Positions 1 to 7,375 of a stretch of DNA of 26,829 bases are shown piece after piece; positions within the stretch are counted from its first letter, which is position 1; the number at the start of each line of letters is the position of its first letter. The DNA comes from Caryophanales bacterium UBA2450. Lineage in GTDB: Bacteria; Bacillota_I; Bacilli_A; RFN20; CAG-826. Location: contig DDQE01000061.1 of the NCBI GenBank assembly GCA_002342545.1, positions 1 to 26,829 on the forward strand. Reading direction: 5' to 3'. The notes under the pieces are model-generated. The model did not search any database, was not told where the DNA came from, and saw only the letters and a list, made by a program, of their open reading frames with translations. The translations under genes were made by a program, and so were the position numbers.

Positions 1-28
1 AGCAAAAACTCCCTACTCGATTAATTAA

Positions 29-1459
29 TTATTGAACTTCTTTTTCTTTAGCACTATTAAAGTAAATGACCATAATCGGGAAAAGGAAGACATAAGCTAA
101 GTAGTGGATTGTTTCAATAAATGAATACAAAACAAAGCTTAAATAACCAAGCGAAACAGTTAATGTTAAACCTGGTTGTTTTTTGAATGATTTAAAGATG
201 ACATAACCTGAATAGACTAATAAGGCTAAATAAGCAACTAGGAATAATATTCCACCTTCTGCTAATAAACCAATATAAGAGGAGTGGGATGGGAAGACGT
301 AATCGTTATGAGAAACAATATTCATTGGCATTAACATTGTGTTAAATGTGCCAAAGCCTCTGCCGATTACCCACCAACCGTTTTGCATTAATTGATAGGA
401 GTTGTCCCAAATATAGGTTCTAGTATCTAAAGTTTTGCCTCCTCCAATAATAGAGTCAATTAAAGCATAAATCTTACCGAAAACTTTCCCTTTTGTAATG
501 TAGGCAGTGCCAAATAATAATCCAACAACAACGACAACAGAAATAATAGAAATAAGCGTGATTTGATTGCGTTTTTTATGATTTTTATATGTTGCAATGA
601 GTCGATATATAACGTAAATAAAGATAGAAATTGCAGAAATTAATAAGCCAGTTTTACATAAGCTAAAAATCATGTTGATATAGAAAAAGGCTGCTAGTAA
701 ATAGAAATACCATTTCTTAGTAAATTCGTGACAAATAAGTGAGAAAGTCACTGCAACCATCATCATCATGCCGTATGCATTTCTATGTAAAATAAAACTT
801 TGTACTGCAAAGTCATATAAAGTTGCACCTTCTGGTCTATTAATCTTTAATACATATTTAAAGAAGCCTATATATTTATCAAACTCTGCAATATAGCCAT
901 AAACTATTAAAACAATAGCAAAGCCAAAGAATAAATATCCTAAATATTTGATAAATGAAACAGATGTAAATCTTTTAGGTAAAACAAATAAGCCAATATA
1001 GATTAATAAGGCTACTGCAATTATTTCAAAGCTAAAGAACATCTTGTGGAAAGAAGAAATAATTAACGGAACTGGCTTACTTTTGCCAATTACGTAATCC
1101 ACATCATCAAGAGTGAAATCCATTCTTGCAATCACGTTTTCAACATGTAAAGATGGCTGGATAGTAATAGCGATGATATTAATTAACACTAATGTTACTA
1201 ATGTGCAGATAACGATTGAATTTAGTTTATTAAATTCATTTCGCTTCTTCCATACTTCTTCATATAAGTAATATCCCCAAAATCCAAGCATTGCTATAAA
1301 GCAAATTATTGCTGCCCACATTGGAATAGCGACGTTATTTGGGTCAGGATATTGCATGAATAATTGGCCAAATATCAATAGCACTGCAAAAGGAATCATT
1401 CCTAGTACAAACGCTAAGTCAGTCCATTTAAGTTGTAATGATTTAATAAATGCTTTCAT
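29..1459 (-). CDS. O-antigen ligase/polymerase-like membrane protein (Wzy/WaaL family)
   Basis: The 476-residue protein is almost entirely hydrophobic, with about 10-12 membrane segments (for example near residues 15-35, 47-65, 82-100, 142-160, 173-190, 228-245, 250-285, 299-320, 395-420 and 432-467). Residues 340-400 form a long outside loop with the family's typical pattern: R347 in a TRTYIW motif, a glycine-rich GRGFG near 366-370, and HND at 384-386. This is the Wzy_C (PF04932) type, which polymerises or transfers undecaprenyl-linked polysaccharide outside the membrane. In a cell without evident LPS it would more likely act on capsule or wall polysaccharide; that is inference. The start follows an AAAGG site placed very close to the ATG, 14 nt after the lipoprotein gene, so the two probably form one unit. 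Family is likely; the substrate is unknown. Confidence 0.8.
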   Translation of the reverse strand: MKAFIKSLQLKWTDLAFVLGMIPFAVLLIFGQLFMQYPDPNNVAIPMWAAIICFIAMLGFWGYYLYEEVWKKRNEFNKLNSIVICTLVTLVLINIIAITIQPSLHVENVIARMDFTLDDVDYVIGKSKPVPLIISSFHKMFFSFEIIAVALLIYIGLFVLPKRFTSVSFIKYLGYLFFGFAIVLIVYGYIAEFDKYIGFFKYVLKINRPEGATLYDFAVQSFILHRNAYGMMMMVAVTFSLICHEFTKKWYFYLLAAFFYINMIFSLCKTGLLISAISIFIYVIYRLIATYKNHKKRNQITLISIISVVVVVGLLFGTAYITKGKVFGKIYALIDSIIGGGKTLDTRTYIWDNSYQLMQNGWWVIGRGFGTFNTMLMPMNIVSHNDYVFPSHSSYIGLLAEGGILFLVAYLALLVYSGYVIFKSFKKQPGLTLTVSLGYLSFVLYSFIETIHYLAYVFLFPIMVIYFNSAKEKEVQ

Positions 1460-1473
1460 ATCCTTTAATAGCC

Positions 1474-2166
1474 TTAAAATTCAAAACTTAATTCATAGAT
1501 TCTTACTCTTTGTGATGCAAACGCAGTAATGCTAAGTGTTTCGCTATTAATGTCAAATTTTTGCTCACAAATAGGCGGTACGACTGGTATTGTATATCCA
1601 TAATCGTCATAAGAATAAGTTATATTAACTAGAGACGACATCACTTGTTCGTTTATTTCTAAAGTAGGTTCATCAGGAACATATTCACTTGTTTCTTCAT
1701 TCCATTTTTGACTATCGTATGTTGGATATATGTGGGTGTCCTCCTGATATCCAGAAGTTAAGTTATAATATTGTTGAGCTTTAATTGTTACTGATTTAAT
1801 TTCTTTGGCAAATGTTATTGTTATCTCGCCATCATAGTTTTGACTAGCCAGCACAAGCCCTTGGGCACTTCCAAAATCTCCGGGAAAACTGTTATTAACT
1901 AGTCTTACCCTGTTATTTTCAGTGCATTCAAAAGACTCAGCTTGATTAGAGCAGCTCGAATTAATGTAACTTAATATTTTGGTTTTGAATGTAGGATCTG
2001 AGCTTTGAATCTGCTCAACGCCGCCTAAATCATATTTTGAAAAGTCGACTTTATATGTTTCTGAAGGATCTACTGGTCCAGGTGGATCTACTGGTCCTCC
2101 TTCAGCATTGCCACATCCTGAAAAAAGTAACGAACATAGTAATAGAGTTAATAATTTAGTCTTCAT
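1474..2166 (-). CDS. Predicted secreted lipoprotein of unknown function
   Basis: The 230-residue product begins with a classic lipoprotein signal: MKTK, a leucine-rich stretch, then the lipobox LFSGC with the lipidated cysteine at residue 18. After the cysteine comes a Gly/Pro/Asp linker containing two copies of a six-residue unit (PVDPPG then PVDPSE). The rest appears to be one beta-rich outer domain with alternating Ile/Thr strands around residues 103-135; I do not recognise its family. An AAAAGGA ribosome site lies 8 nt before the ATG. The gene is followed at 14 nt by the polysaccharide polymerase, so a cell-surface role is likely. Lgt, encoded at 16424-17980, would be the enzyme that lipidates it. 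Lipoprotein status is confident; the function is unknown. Confidence 0.8.
   Translation of the reverse strand: MKTKLLTLLLCSLLFSGCGNAEGGPVDPPGPVDPSETYKVDFSKYDLGGVEQIQSSDPTFKTKILSYINSSCSNQAESFECTENNRVRLVNNSFPGDFGSAQGLVLASQNYDGEITITFAKEIKSVTIKAQQYYNLTSGYQEDTHIYPTYDSQKWNEETSEYVPDEPTLEINEQVMSSLVNITYSYDDYGYTIPVVPPICEQKFDINSETLSITAFASQRVRIYELSFEF
2066..2097. repeat. Two 14-bp direct repeats in the lipoprotein linker
   Basis: The 14 bases GGATCTACTGGTCC occur at 2066-2079 and again at 2084-2097, with a period of 18 bp (six codons). They encode the Pro/Asp/Gly linker right after the lipid anchor. A change in copy number would keep the frame and change only the linker length. Confidence 0.85.
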
Positions 2167-2188
2167 TAATTTAGTCCTTTTAAATTAC

Positions 2189-2194
2189 ATTATA
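2189..2194 (-). promoter_or_regulatory. Candidate -10 box for the lipoprotein-polymerase unit
   Basis: On the minus strand this reads TATAAT, 22 nt upstream of the lipoprotein ATG, leaving room for the AAAAGGA ribosome site. No good -35 is visible. It lies next to the divergent rlmD -10 box at 2215-2220, so the two promoters are nearly back to back. Confidence 0.5.
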
Positions 2195-2214
2195 TAATTT
2201 AGCATAAATAAATG

Positions 2215-2220
2215 TATAAT
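2215..2220 (+). promoter_or_regulatory. Candidate -10 box for rlmD, consistent with a leaderless mRNA
   Basis: A perfect TATAAT ends 8 nt before the rlmD ATG. Transcription normally starts 6-8 nt past the box, so the message would begin within one or two bases of the start codon. No Shine-Dalgarno sequence lies in the gap. Confidence 0.5.
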
Positions 2221-2228
2221 GTTAGAGC

Positions 2229-3569
2229 ATGGTGAAGAAAAATATTATTCGCGGAAAATGTGTTGATATCTCTAGCGAAGGTAAAGGTGTCATTAAAACA
2301 GTCTATGGAGTAGTGTTCGTAGATTCTTTACTTTTAGGAGAAGAAGCAGAGATAGAAATTACTTACGCTGGAAAAGGCGTTTCTTATGGAGTGATTAAAA
2401 AATTAATTACTATGTCGAAAGATCGAATTACTCCGAAATGTCCAATTTCCACTGCTTGTGGTGGATGTTGCTTCCAAAACGCTACATATGAATATGAATT
2501 AAGATATAAAAAACATAAAGTTGAAGAAGCATTAAAACGCATTGGCCACTTAGAAGGAGTAAAAGTAAATGATGTATTAGGAATGAATAACCCTGAACAT
2601 TATCGAAATAAGATTCAAGTTCCATTTGCTAAAGACCATAAGAAAGTCATTTACGGTTTTTATAAATCTAAAACACATAAAATCATTCCTCTTAAACAGT
2701 GCAATATCGAAGACGAAAAAGCTGGCCCGATTTTAGAAGCCATTGCTAGATTAATGGAAAAATATCATATCGATCCATATAACGAAGATTATCGAACTGG
2801 TATTATTCGTCATGTTTTAATTAGAACTAGTAAATCCACAAATGAAGTGATGGTGGTCCTTGTTTCTAATGTAGACACCTTCCCTGGACGTAACAATTTT
2901 GTTAAAGAATTAGTGAAAATTAGACCAGAGATTTCTACTGTTATTCAAAACACAAATAAAAGGGACACAAATGTAATTTTAGGCGAATCAGATAAAGTGC
3001 TTTTTGGTAGAGGATTTATTACTGATGATATACTTGGATTAAAGTTTAATATTTCATGTTGTAGTTTCTTCCAAGTTAACCCAATACAAGTGGAAATTCT
3101 TTACAAAACTGCCCTAAATTTCGCAAAATTGAGCAAAAATGATACTTTATTAGATGCATATGCTGGGGTGTGTACAATCGGTTTGTTGGCAGCTCCTCAT
3201 GTTAAAAAAGTGACATCTGTAGAGTTAGAAAAAAGTGCGGTTATAAATGGCATCAATAATGCTAGATTAAATAGTATAAATAACATCGAGATTATAGAGG
3301 CAGATTGCACTGAATATATTAATAAAGAACTTCCTAAATTTGATGTTGTAATTATGGATCCACCTAGAAAAGGATCAACACCAGAATTTTTATCTGCAAT
3401 TAAAAAGATTAAGCCATCTAGATTAGTTTATATTTCATGTGATCCTGCTACTTTAGCAAGAGACTTAGAAATATTGAGTGACACTTTTAATATAGAAGAA
3501 GTTCAACCAGTTGATATGTTTAGCCGAAGCTTTCATGTTGAAACTGTTGTAATGCTAAACCTTAAATAA
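2229..3569 (+). CDS. rlmD: 23S rRNA (uracil-5-)-methyltransferase, RlmD/RlmCD type (TrmA family)
   Basis: The 446-residue protein methylates C5 of a uridine in 23S rRNA using S-adenosylmethionine. Residues 1-60 look like the TRAM RNA-binding domain. Four cysteines for a 4Fe-4S cluster are present: C71, C77 and C80 in the CPISTACGGC segment, and C158. The SAM-binding loop is at 308-317 (LDAYAGVCTI), the DPPRKG motif at 377-382, and the catalytic nucleophile C404 sits in YISCDPATLARDL. E438 in the HVETV tail matches the family's general base. The length is normal for RlmCD/RumA. The gene has its own -10 box but no Shine-Dalgarno site. Whether it modifies one position (RlmD) or two (the RlmCD type of Bacillus) cannot be read from the sequence. 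Confidence 0.92.
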   Translation: MVKKNIIRGKCVDISSEGKGVIKTVYGVVFVDSLLLGEEAEIEITYAGKGVSYGVIKKLITMSKDRITPKCPISTACGGCCFQNATYEYELRYKKHKVEEALKRIGHLEGVKVNDVLGMNNPEHYRNKIQVPFAKDHKKVIYGFYKSKTHKIIPLKQCNIEDEKAGPILEAIARLMEKYHIDPYNEDYRTGIIRHVLIRTSKSTNEVMVVLVSNVDTFPGRNNFVKELVKIRPEISTVIQNTNKRDTNVILGESDKVLFGRGFITDDILGLKFNISCCSFFQVNPIQVEILYKTALNFAKLSKNDTLLDAYAGVCTIGLLAAPHVKKVTSVELEKSAVINGINNARLNSINNIEIIEADCTEYINKELPKFDVVIMDPPRKGSTPEFLSAIKKIKPSRLVYISCDPATLARDLEILSDTFNIEEVQPVDMFSRSFHVETVVMLNLK

Positions 3570-3613
3570 TTGATACGATGTAATTAGTAAAATATTATTA
3601 TTCAAAATCGTCT

Positions 3614-3641
3614 AAAAAGCATTCTTCTATAATAGAATGTT
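3614..3641 (-). terminator. Distal terminator-like hairpin for ttcA
   Basis: CATTCT at 3620-3625 pairs with AGAATG at 3634-3639 around an 8-nt loop. Read on the minus strand, the stem is followed by C and then TTTTT (3618-3614). The T-run is on the minus side, so this serves ttcA rather than rlmD. The stem is short. Confidence 0.45.
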
Positions 3642-3700
3642 AAAAGGTGCTACTAAATTGTTTAAATAATTATGAAAAATATCGAAAAATACTTCATAGC

Positions 3701-3726
3701 AAAAAAGATGTATTCTATAAAGAATA
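3701..3726 (-). terminator. Proximal terminator-like hairpin for ttcA
   Basis: TATTCT (3711-3716), loop ATAA and AGAATA (3721-3726) form a perfect 6-bp stem. On the minus strand it is followed by CATC and TTTTTT (3706-3701). It lies about 30 nt past the ttcA stop. The stem is all but one pair A/T, so it may be weak, which would explain the second hairpin downstream. Confidence 0.5.
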
Positions 3727-3756
3727 GCGGTAATAACAAAGTAGTTTTATAAATTA

Positions 3757-4581
3757 TTATTTATCGTAATCATCAAGGTAGGAGTGATAAACTCCCCCTT
3801 TTTTATATCCGAGGATCATATCTAAAGTCACATTATTAGGAGCTTTAAATAGATTCTCTTCAATTTGAGGAATATCTTTCTTTAGTGATTTGATTAACTC
3901 TTTAATAAATCTTCTTCGACCCACAATTTCATCTCTGTTGGCTTCTGTTAATTTACAAGCACATTGCAGAAAATGTAAATCGTGGTGCTTAGCAAATCTA
4001 ATAATGTCTTTTTCTCTAACAAAGTACATTGGTCTAATTAATTCCATTCCTTCATAATTTGTGGAGTGGAGTTTAGGAAGCATGGTTTGGAAACTTCCTG
4101 AAGATAATAAATTCATTAAAGTGGTTTCAATAACATCGTCATAGTGATGCCCTAGAGCAATCTTATTACAGCCCATACTTTTAGCGATATTATATAAAGC
4201 GCCTCTTCTCATTTTTGCACATAAAAAACATGGACTTTTGACCTGCATATTGGCAATTTCAAAAATGTCTGTTTGATGTATTTCGGCGGGGATTTGTAGG
4301 GTTTTTAAGTTACTTTTGATTAATTCTAAGTTCTCTACGTTATAGCCAGGATCCATTACTAAAAACTTGAGCTCAAAGTTATAATTCATGAACTTCTTTA
4401 AACACATAAAAAGTTTAGCGAGCACCATGCTGTCTTTACCGCCTGAGATGCAGACGCAGACCGAATCTCCATCTTTAATTAATTGATAGTCATGGAAAGC
4501 CTTAATAAATTTAGACCAAATCGAGGCTCTAAAAGTTGTGGTTAGACTATTTTCATAAATATCGACATCACATTTTTTCAT
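3757..4581 (-). CDS. ttcA: TtcA-family tRNA 2-thiolation enzyme (PP-loop ATPase)
   Basis: The family adenylates a tRNA cytidine (C32 in TtcA) and replaces its oxygen with sulfur, using a 4Fe-4S cluster. Counting from the upstream ATG at 4590 (277 aa), the PP-loop SGGKDS is at residues 49-54. The family's CxxC followed by RRG is at 121-130 (CFLCAKMRRG), the GHHYDD motif at 147-152, and the third cluster ligand is C210 or C212. I place the start at the second ATG (4581, 274 aa), because an extended -10 box (TGTTATAAT) overlaps the first ATG and a transcript from it would begin at about the second. If transcription starts farther upstream, the ATG at 4590 could be used. Related PP-loop enzymes such as TilS lack this CxxC-RRG arrangement. 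The gene is divergent from cysK. Confidence 0.88.
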   Translation of the reverse strand: MKKCDVDIYENSLTTTFRASIWSKFIKAFHDYQLIKDGDSVCVCISGGKDSMVLAKLFMCLKKFMNYNFELKFLVMDPGYNVENLELIKSNLKTLQIPAEIHQTDIFEIANMQVKSPCFLCAKMRRGALYNIAKSMGCNKIALGHHYDDVIETTLMNLLSSGSFQTMLPKLHSTNYEGMELIRPMYFVREKDIIRFAKHHDLHFLQCACKLTEANRDEIVGRRRFIKELIKSLKKDIPQIEENLFKAPNNVTLDMILGYKKGGVYHSYLDDYDK

Positions 4582-4588
4582 GCGTATC

Positions 4589-4597
4589 ATTATAACA
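4589..4597 (-). promoter_or_regulatory. Extended -10 promoter of ttcA
   Basis: On the minus strand this reads TGTTATAAT, a full extended -10 (TG-N-TATAAT). It ends 7 nt before the ATG at 4581, so that ATG would be at or next to the transcript's first base. No -35 match is visible, as is usual for extended -10 promoters. Confidence 0.55.
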
Positions 4598-4614
4598 ATT
4601 TATTTTCCTTTATA

Positions 4615-4620
4615 TATAAT
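4615..4620 (+). promoter_or_regulatory. Candidate -10 box for cysK
   Basis: TATAAT lies 26 nt upstream of the cysK ATG. A start about 7 nt further on would give a leader of roughly 20 nt that includes the GGGGG ribosome site at 4634-4638. No clear -35 is seen. Confidence 0.45.
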
Positions 4621-4646
4621 ATTAATATTCATCGGGGGTATTAAAG

Positions 4647-5558
4647 ATGATAATAGGAAACACACCTTTAAAAGAGTTAAAGGAAATTGAACGTCATTTT
4701 AATTTGAAAGCAAAATTATTTGCTAAATATGAGAAATATAATCCTGCAGGAAGTGTCAAAGATCGTATCGCTTTAGAAATGATTGAGGATGCTGAAAAAG
4801 CAGGCAAATTAAAAGCTGGATCAGTAATTATAGAACCAACTAGTGGTAATACTGGAATTGGCTTAGCTTATGTTGGCAAGCTCAAAGGATATCGAGTTAT
4901 CTTAACGATGCCTGAAAGTATGTCGATAGAAAGACGTAACATATTAAAATCATATGGAGCAGAGTTAGTGTTAACTGAAGCTTCTAAAGGAATGAAAGGG
5001 GCGATTGCTAAGGCTAATGAATTAAAAGAAGAGATTCCTAATTCTATTATTCTTGGTCAATTTGACAATCCAAGCAACCCTAAAGCCCATTACCGCACTA
5101 CTGGACCAGAAATATATAGCCAGACCGATAAAGAAGTAGCGGCTTTTGTTGCAGGAGTTGGTACTGGTGGCACAGTCTCTGGAGTTGGTAAATACTTAAA
5201 AGAACAAAATAAAAATATTCATATAGTAGCGGTGGAGCCATTATCTTCTCCAATGATTTCTAAAGGAGAAGCTGGACCCCATCAAATTCAAGGTATTGGG
5301 GCTGGCTTTATTCCTAATACTTTAGATAGAAGCGTTATTGATGAAGTAATCACAGTGAGTAATGATGAAGCTTTTGAAATGGGTCAACTTCATAATGAAC
5401 TAGAAAAAGATGGAGTGGGTATATCTTCAGGAGCAGCTTTAGCAGCCGCTATTAGACTAGCGCAAAAAGAAGAGTATAATAATAAAGTCATTGTCGTTTT
5501 ATTCCCTGATGGTATCGATAGATATCTATCAACAAGACTTTGCAAGAAAGAAGATTAA
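4647..5558 (+). CDS. cysK: Cysteine synthase (O-acetylserine sulfhydrylase)
   Basis: This PLP enzyme makes cysteine from O-acetylserine and sulfide. The PLP lysine is K38 in NPAGSVKDR. The TSGNTG substrate loop is at 65-70, the phosphate-binding GTGGT at 172-176, and the SSGAA loop at 260-264. The protein has 303 residues. It starts directly at IIGNTPL, so it lacks the usual 8-10 residue lead-in of CysK. An in-frame stop at 4623-4625 with no start between rules out a longer N-terminus. Near the C-terminus the usual DTGERYLST reads DGIDRYLST. A GGGGG ribosome site lies 8 nt before the ATG. The PAP2 gene follows after 3 nt, so the two are probably co-transcribed. A CBS-like or other beta-family member is less likely. 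Confidence 0.9.
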   Translation: MIIGNTPLKELKEIERHFNLKAKLFAKYEKYNPAGSVKDRIALEMIEDAEKAGKLKAGSVIIEPTSGNTGIGLAYVGKLKGYRVILTMPESMSIERRNILKSYGAELVLTEASKGMKGAIAKANELKEEIPNSIILGQFDNPSNPKAHYRTTGPEIYSQTDKEVAAFVAGVGTGGTVSGVGKYLKEQNKNIHIVAVEPLSSPMISKGEAGPHQIQGIGAGFIPNTLDRSVIDEVITVSNDEAFEMGQLHNELEKDGVGISSGAALAAAIRLAQKEEYNNKVIVVLFPDGIDRYLSTRLCKKED

Positions 5559-5561
5559 TAA

Positions 5562-6446
5562 ATGAAACAAATGCGTTTATACCTTTACATCACTTTAGGT
5601 GTCTTTTTAGCGTTATTTATCGTTGGAACTTTTTTAGATCTACAAATTAATACCGCTTTATATTCTCAAAGAAACACCTTTGGATTAGTTGTCTCAGTCA
5701 TTGGCACCACTCCTGGATATGGAATGTTTGCAATCATCGGAGGTGGTTTCCTCACTTTATTCTTTAAAAAAGAAGAATATAAGAAATGGGTAAGAATTTT
5801 GTTCTTAGTAGCGATGTTAGGCTGTTTAGGAGCGTCCACTTATTTTGCTGGAAGAGAATTCTTTGGGCCTAATGGATTTTATTGGGTCGCTAAAAAATTC
5901 TGGGGATACTTTATTTCTCTCCCTATCATGGCGGGTTTAACTTATTTTGGCTATTTATTAATGAGAAACGTTGATAATAAGAATCTCTGGATTATTCTTT
6001 TGGTTGCTCTTGTGGCTTTTGCCTTTGCTTTAACTGCAGGAGTCACTTTATTTAAAGTTATTTTCCATAGACCAAGATTTAGAGCGATTGAATCTACGAT
6101 GATTCCTTATTACCCTTGGTATGAAAGATGCTCTAGCTATAAAGGATATATGGAGACCTTTGGTTTGACTTCAGAAGAATTTAAATCATTCCCAAGCGGA
6201 CACGCTGCAGCATCAATGGGTGTACCTTTAATTGCTTTGTTCTTGCCTTTAATCGATGAAAAATATAGAAAATACCGTTTGCCAGTCTTTATTTGTGGCT
6301 TAGTTTTTTCTATGTTAGTGATGTTCTCGCGTATGTTAGTGGGCGCTCATTATTTAAGCGATGTTTCTATGGGTGCAATGCTTGTTACTATCTGTATGGT
6401 TATTGGAGTGGAAATACTTCATTCGCTTAAGAAATTTAATCTTTGA
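5562..6446 (+). CDS. PAP2-superfamily membrane phosphatase
   Basis: The 294-residue protein has about six to seven membrane segments (near 7-26, 53-68, 78-96, 115-133, 141-164, 220-232, 238-256 and 266-286). The three acid-phosphatase motifs are present: C1 around K165-R172 (KVIFHRPRFR), C2 PSGH at 211-214, and C3 SR at 256-257 with H263 and D267. In C1 the usual second RP reads RF. The family removes phosphate from lipid phosphates such as undecaprenyl pyrophosphate, phosphatidylglycerol phosphate or phosphatidate; the substrate here is not clear. The region between C1 and C2 (about 175-205) is a long outside loop rich in Tyr and Trp. The start is 3 nt after cysK with only a weak ribosome site, suggesting coupling. 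Confidence 0.85.
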   Translation: MKQMRLYLYITLGVFLALFIVGTFLDLQINTALYSQRNTFGLVVSVIGTTPGYGMFAIIGGGFLTLFFKKEEYKKWVRILFLVAMLGCLGASTYFAGREFFGPNGFYWVAKKFWGYFISLPIMAGLTYFGYLLMRNVDNKNLWIILLVALVAFAFALTAGVTLFKVIFHRPRFRAIESTMIPYYPWYERCSSYKGYMETFGLTSEEFKSFPSGHAAASMGVPLIALFLPLIDEKYRKYRLPVFICGLVFSMLVMFSRMLVGAHYLSDVSMGAMLVTICMVIGVEILHSLKKFNL

Positions 6447-6471
6447 TTTTCTAATAGATAGGGACTATAGT
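6443..6471 (+). promoter_or_regulatory. Promoter of the aquaporin gene
   Basis: TTGATT (6443-6448) and TATAGT (6466-6471) are separated by exactly 17 nt, as expected for the main sigma factor. The -35 overlaps the stop codon of the PAP2 gene. The -10 lies inside an 8-bp palindrome, ACTATAGT (6464-6471). Confidence 0.6.
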
Positions 6472-6503
6472 ATTGAAAGTATTTATCAGAAAGGAAGAAT
6501 ATT

Positions 6504-7277
6504 ATGGTAAAAAGATTTGCTGCTGAAGCTGTTGCTACTATGATCTTAGTTTTACTTGGTTGTGGTACCGCTATGGCTTTCACATTTAACGGTGAACTCC
6601 ACTTGGGTGGTGTTGTTGCTGTTGCAGGTGCTTTTGGTGTTTCTATTGTCATTTTAGCTTACACCCTTGGTCCCATTTCTGGTGGTCACGCTAACCCAGC
6701 TGTTAGCTTCGCTAAAGCTCTTAACAAGGAAATTACTTGGAAAGAATTTGGCATCTACTGCTGCGCTCAAGTTTTAGGTGCTTTTGTTGGTTCCTTATTA
6801 CTTGCTTTGGTTATGTGGTCTTGGAAAGATGGCGTTGCTGGACAAACCACATTACTTGGTCAAGGCGCCACAGCTTTAACCCCACATTTTGCCTCTGAAA
6901 CATTCTGGACTGCAGAAGGTAATGCCACATTCTTAAATGTTTTCTTATCAACAATGGCAGAAATGGGATTAACATTCTTATTTGTCTTTGCTGTTTTAGG
7001 CTTAACAAGCAAGAAAGAATGGTCAAGTTTTGCAGGCTTAGGCATTGGTTTAGTCTTATTTGGCGTTCACCTCTGTGGAATTCCTCTAACCGGAACATCT
7101 GTTAACCCAGCAAGAGCCTTATCCGCTGAAGTATTTGCTATGTTCAATGGCGAAGGTGTCGGACTCAAAGCTCTTAACTTAATCCCAGCTATCGTTGGAC
7201 CATTCTTAGGTTCATTCGCCGCTTGGAGTGCATGGCACGGATTCTTCGGAAAAAAATCTCAAGAAAAAGCTGCATAA
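6504..7277 (+). CDS. Aquaporin, AqpZ-like water channel (MIP family)
   Basis: The 257-residue protein has six membrane helices and the two NPA half-helices: SGGHANPAVS (NPA at 64-66) and GTSVNPAR (NPA at 201-203). Aligning by eye to E. coli AqpZ, the selectivity-filter positions are F44, H189, T198 and R204. This is the narrow Phe-His-Thr-Arg filter of water channels and not the Trp-Gly-Phe-Arg set of glycerol facilitators. The insert at about 105-142 between helices 3 and 4 is longer than in AqpZ. An AAAGGAAG ribosome site lies 7 nt before the ATG, and the gene has its own promoter and a strong terminator, so it is a single-gene unit. Its codon use is richer in C-ending codons than that of its neighbours, suggesting high expression. 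Confidence 0.88.
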   Translation: MVKRFAAEAVATMILVLLGCGTAMAFTFNGELHLGGVVAVAGAFGVSIVILAYTLGPISGGHANPAVSFAKALNKEITWKEFGIYCCAQVLGAFVGSLLLALVMWSWKDGVAGQTTLLGQGATALTPHFASETFWTAEGNATFLNVFLSTMAEMGLTFLFVFAVLGLTSKKEWSSFAGLGIGLVLFGVHLCGIPLTGTSVNPARALSAEVFAMFNGEGVGLKALNLIPAIVGPFLGSFAAWSAWHGFFGKKSQEKAA

Positions 7278-7296
7278 TTGATTTATTAATCAACAT

Positions 7297-7321
7297 AAAG
7301 GAGCGGAAACGCTCTTTTTTT
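7297..7321 (+). terminator. Rho-independent terminator after the aquaporin gene
   Basis: GAGCG (7301-7305), loop GAAA and CGCTC (7310-7314) form a tight stem with a stable tetraloop. It is followed by seven T, which also pair with AAAG upstream. Confidence 0.9.
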
Positions 7322-7322
7322 G

Positions 7323-7351
7323 TTGCTAATTAGAGGTGTAAATACTATTAT
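7323..7351 (+). promoter_or_regulatory. Candidate promoter of the small membrane protein gene
   Basis: TTGCTA (7323-7328) and TATTAT (7346-7351) are separated by 17 nt. An AAAGGA ribosome site follows at 7359-7364. Confidence 0.5.
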
Positions 7352-7375
7352 TTATTTGAAAGGAAATACAAAAAA

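Noticed and set aside
1..28. AGGGAG on the minus strand at the left edge
   Set aside because: It may be the ribosome site of the next minus-strand gene, but that gene would lie outside the window.
3570..3756. A small RNA gene or riboswitch in the largest intergenic gap
   Set aside because: Apart from two short terminator-like hairpins I see no conserved aptamer pattern, promoter or longer structure.
6419..6652. Minus-strand open frame across the PAP2 end and aquaporin start
   Set aside because: It overlaps two well-supported genes, has no ribosome site and its translation (Thr/Pro/Ala-rich) is the mirror of the aquaporin codons.
6811..7098. Minus-strand open frames inside the aquaporin gene (also 6860-7045)
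   Set aside because: They are opposite a clear six-helix channel gene with intact NPA motifs; no start signal.
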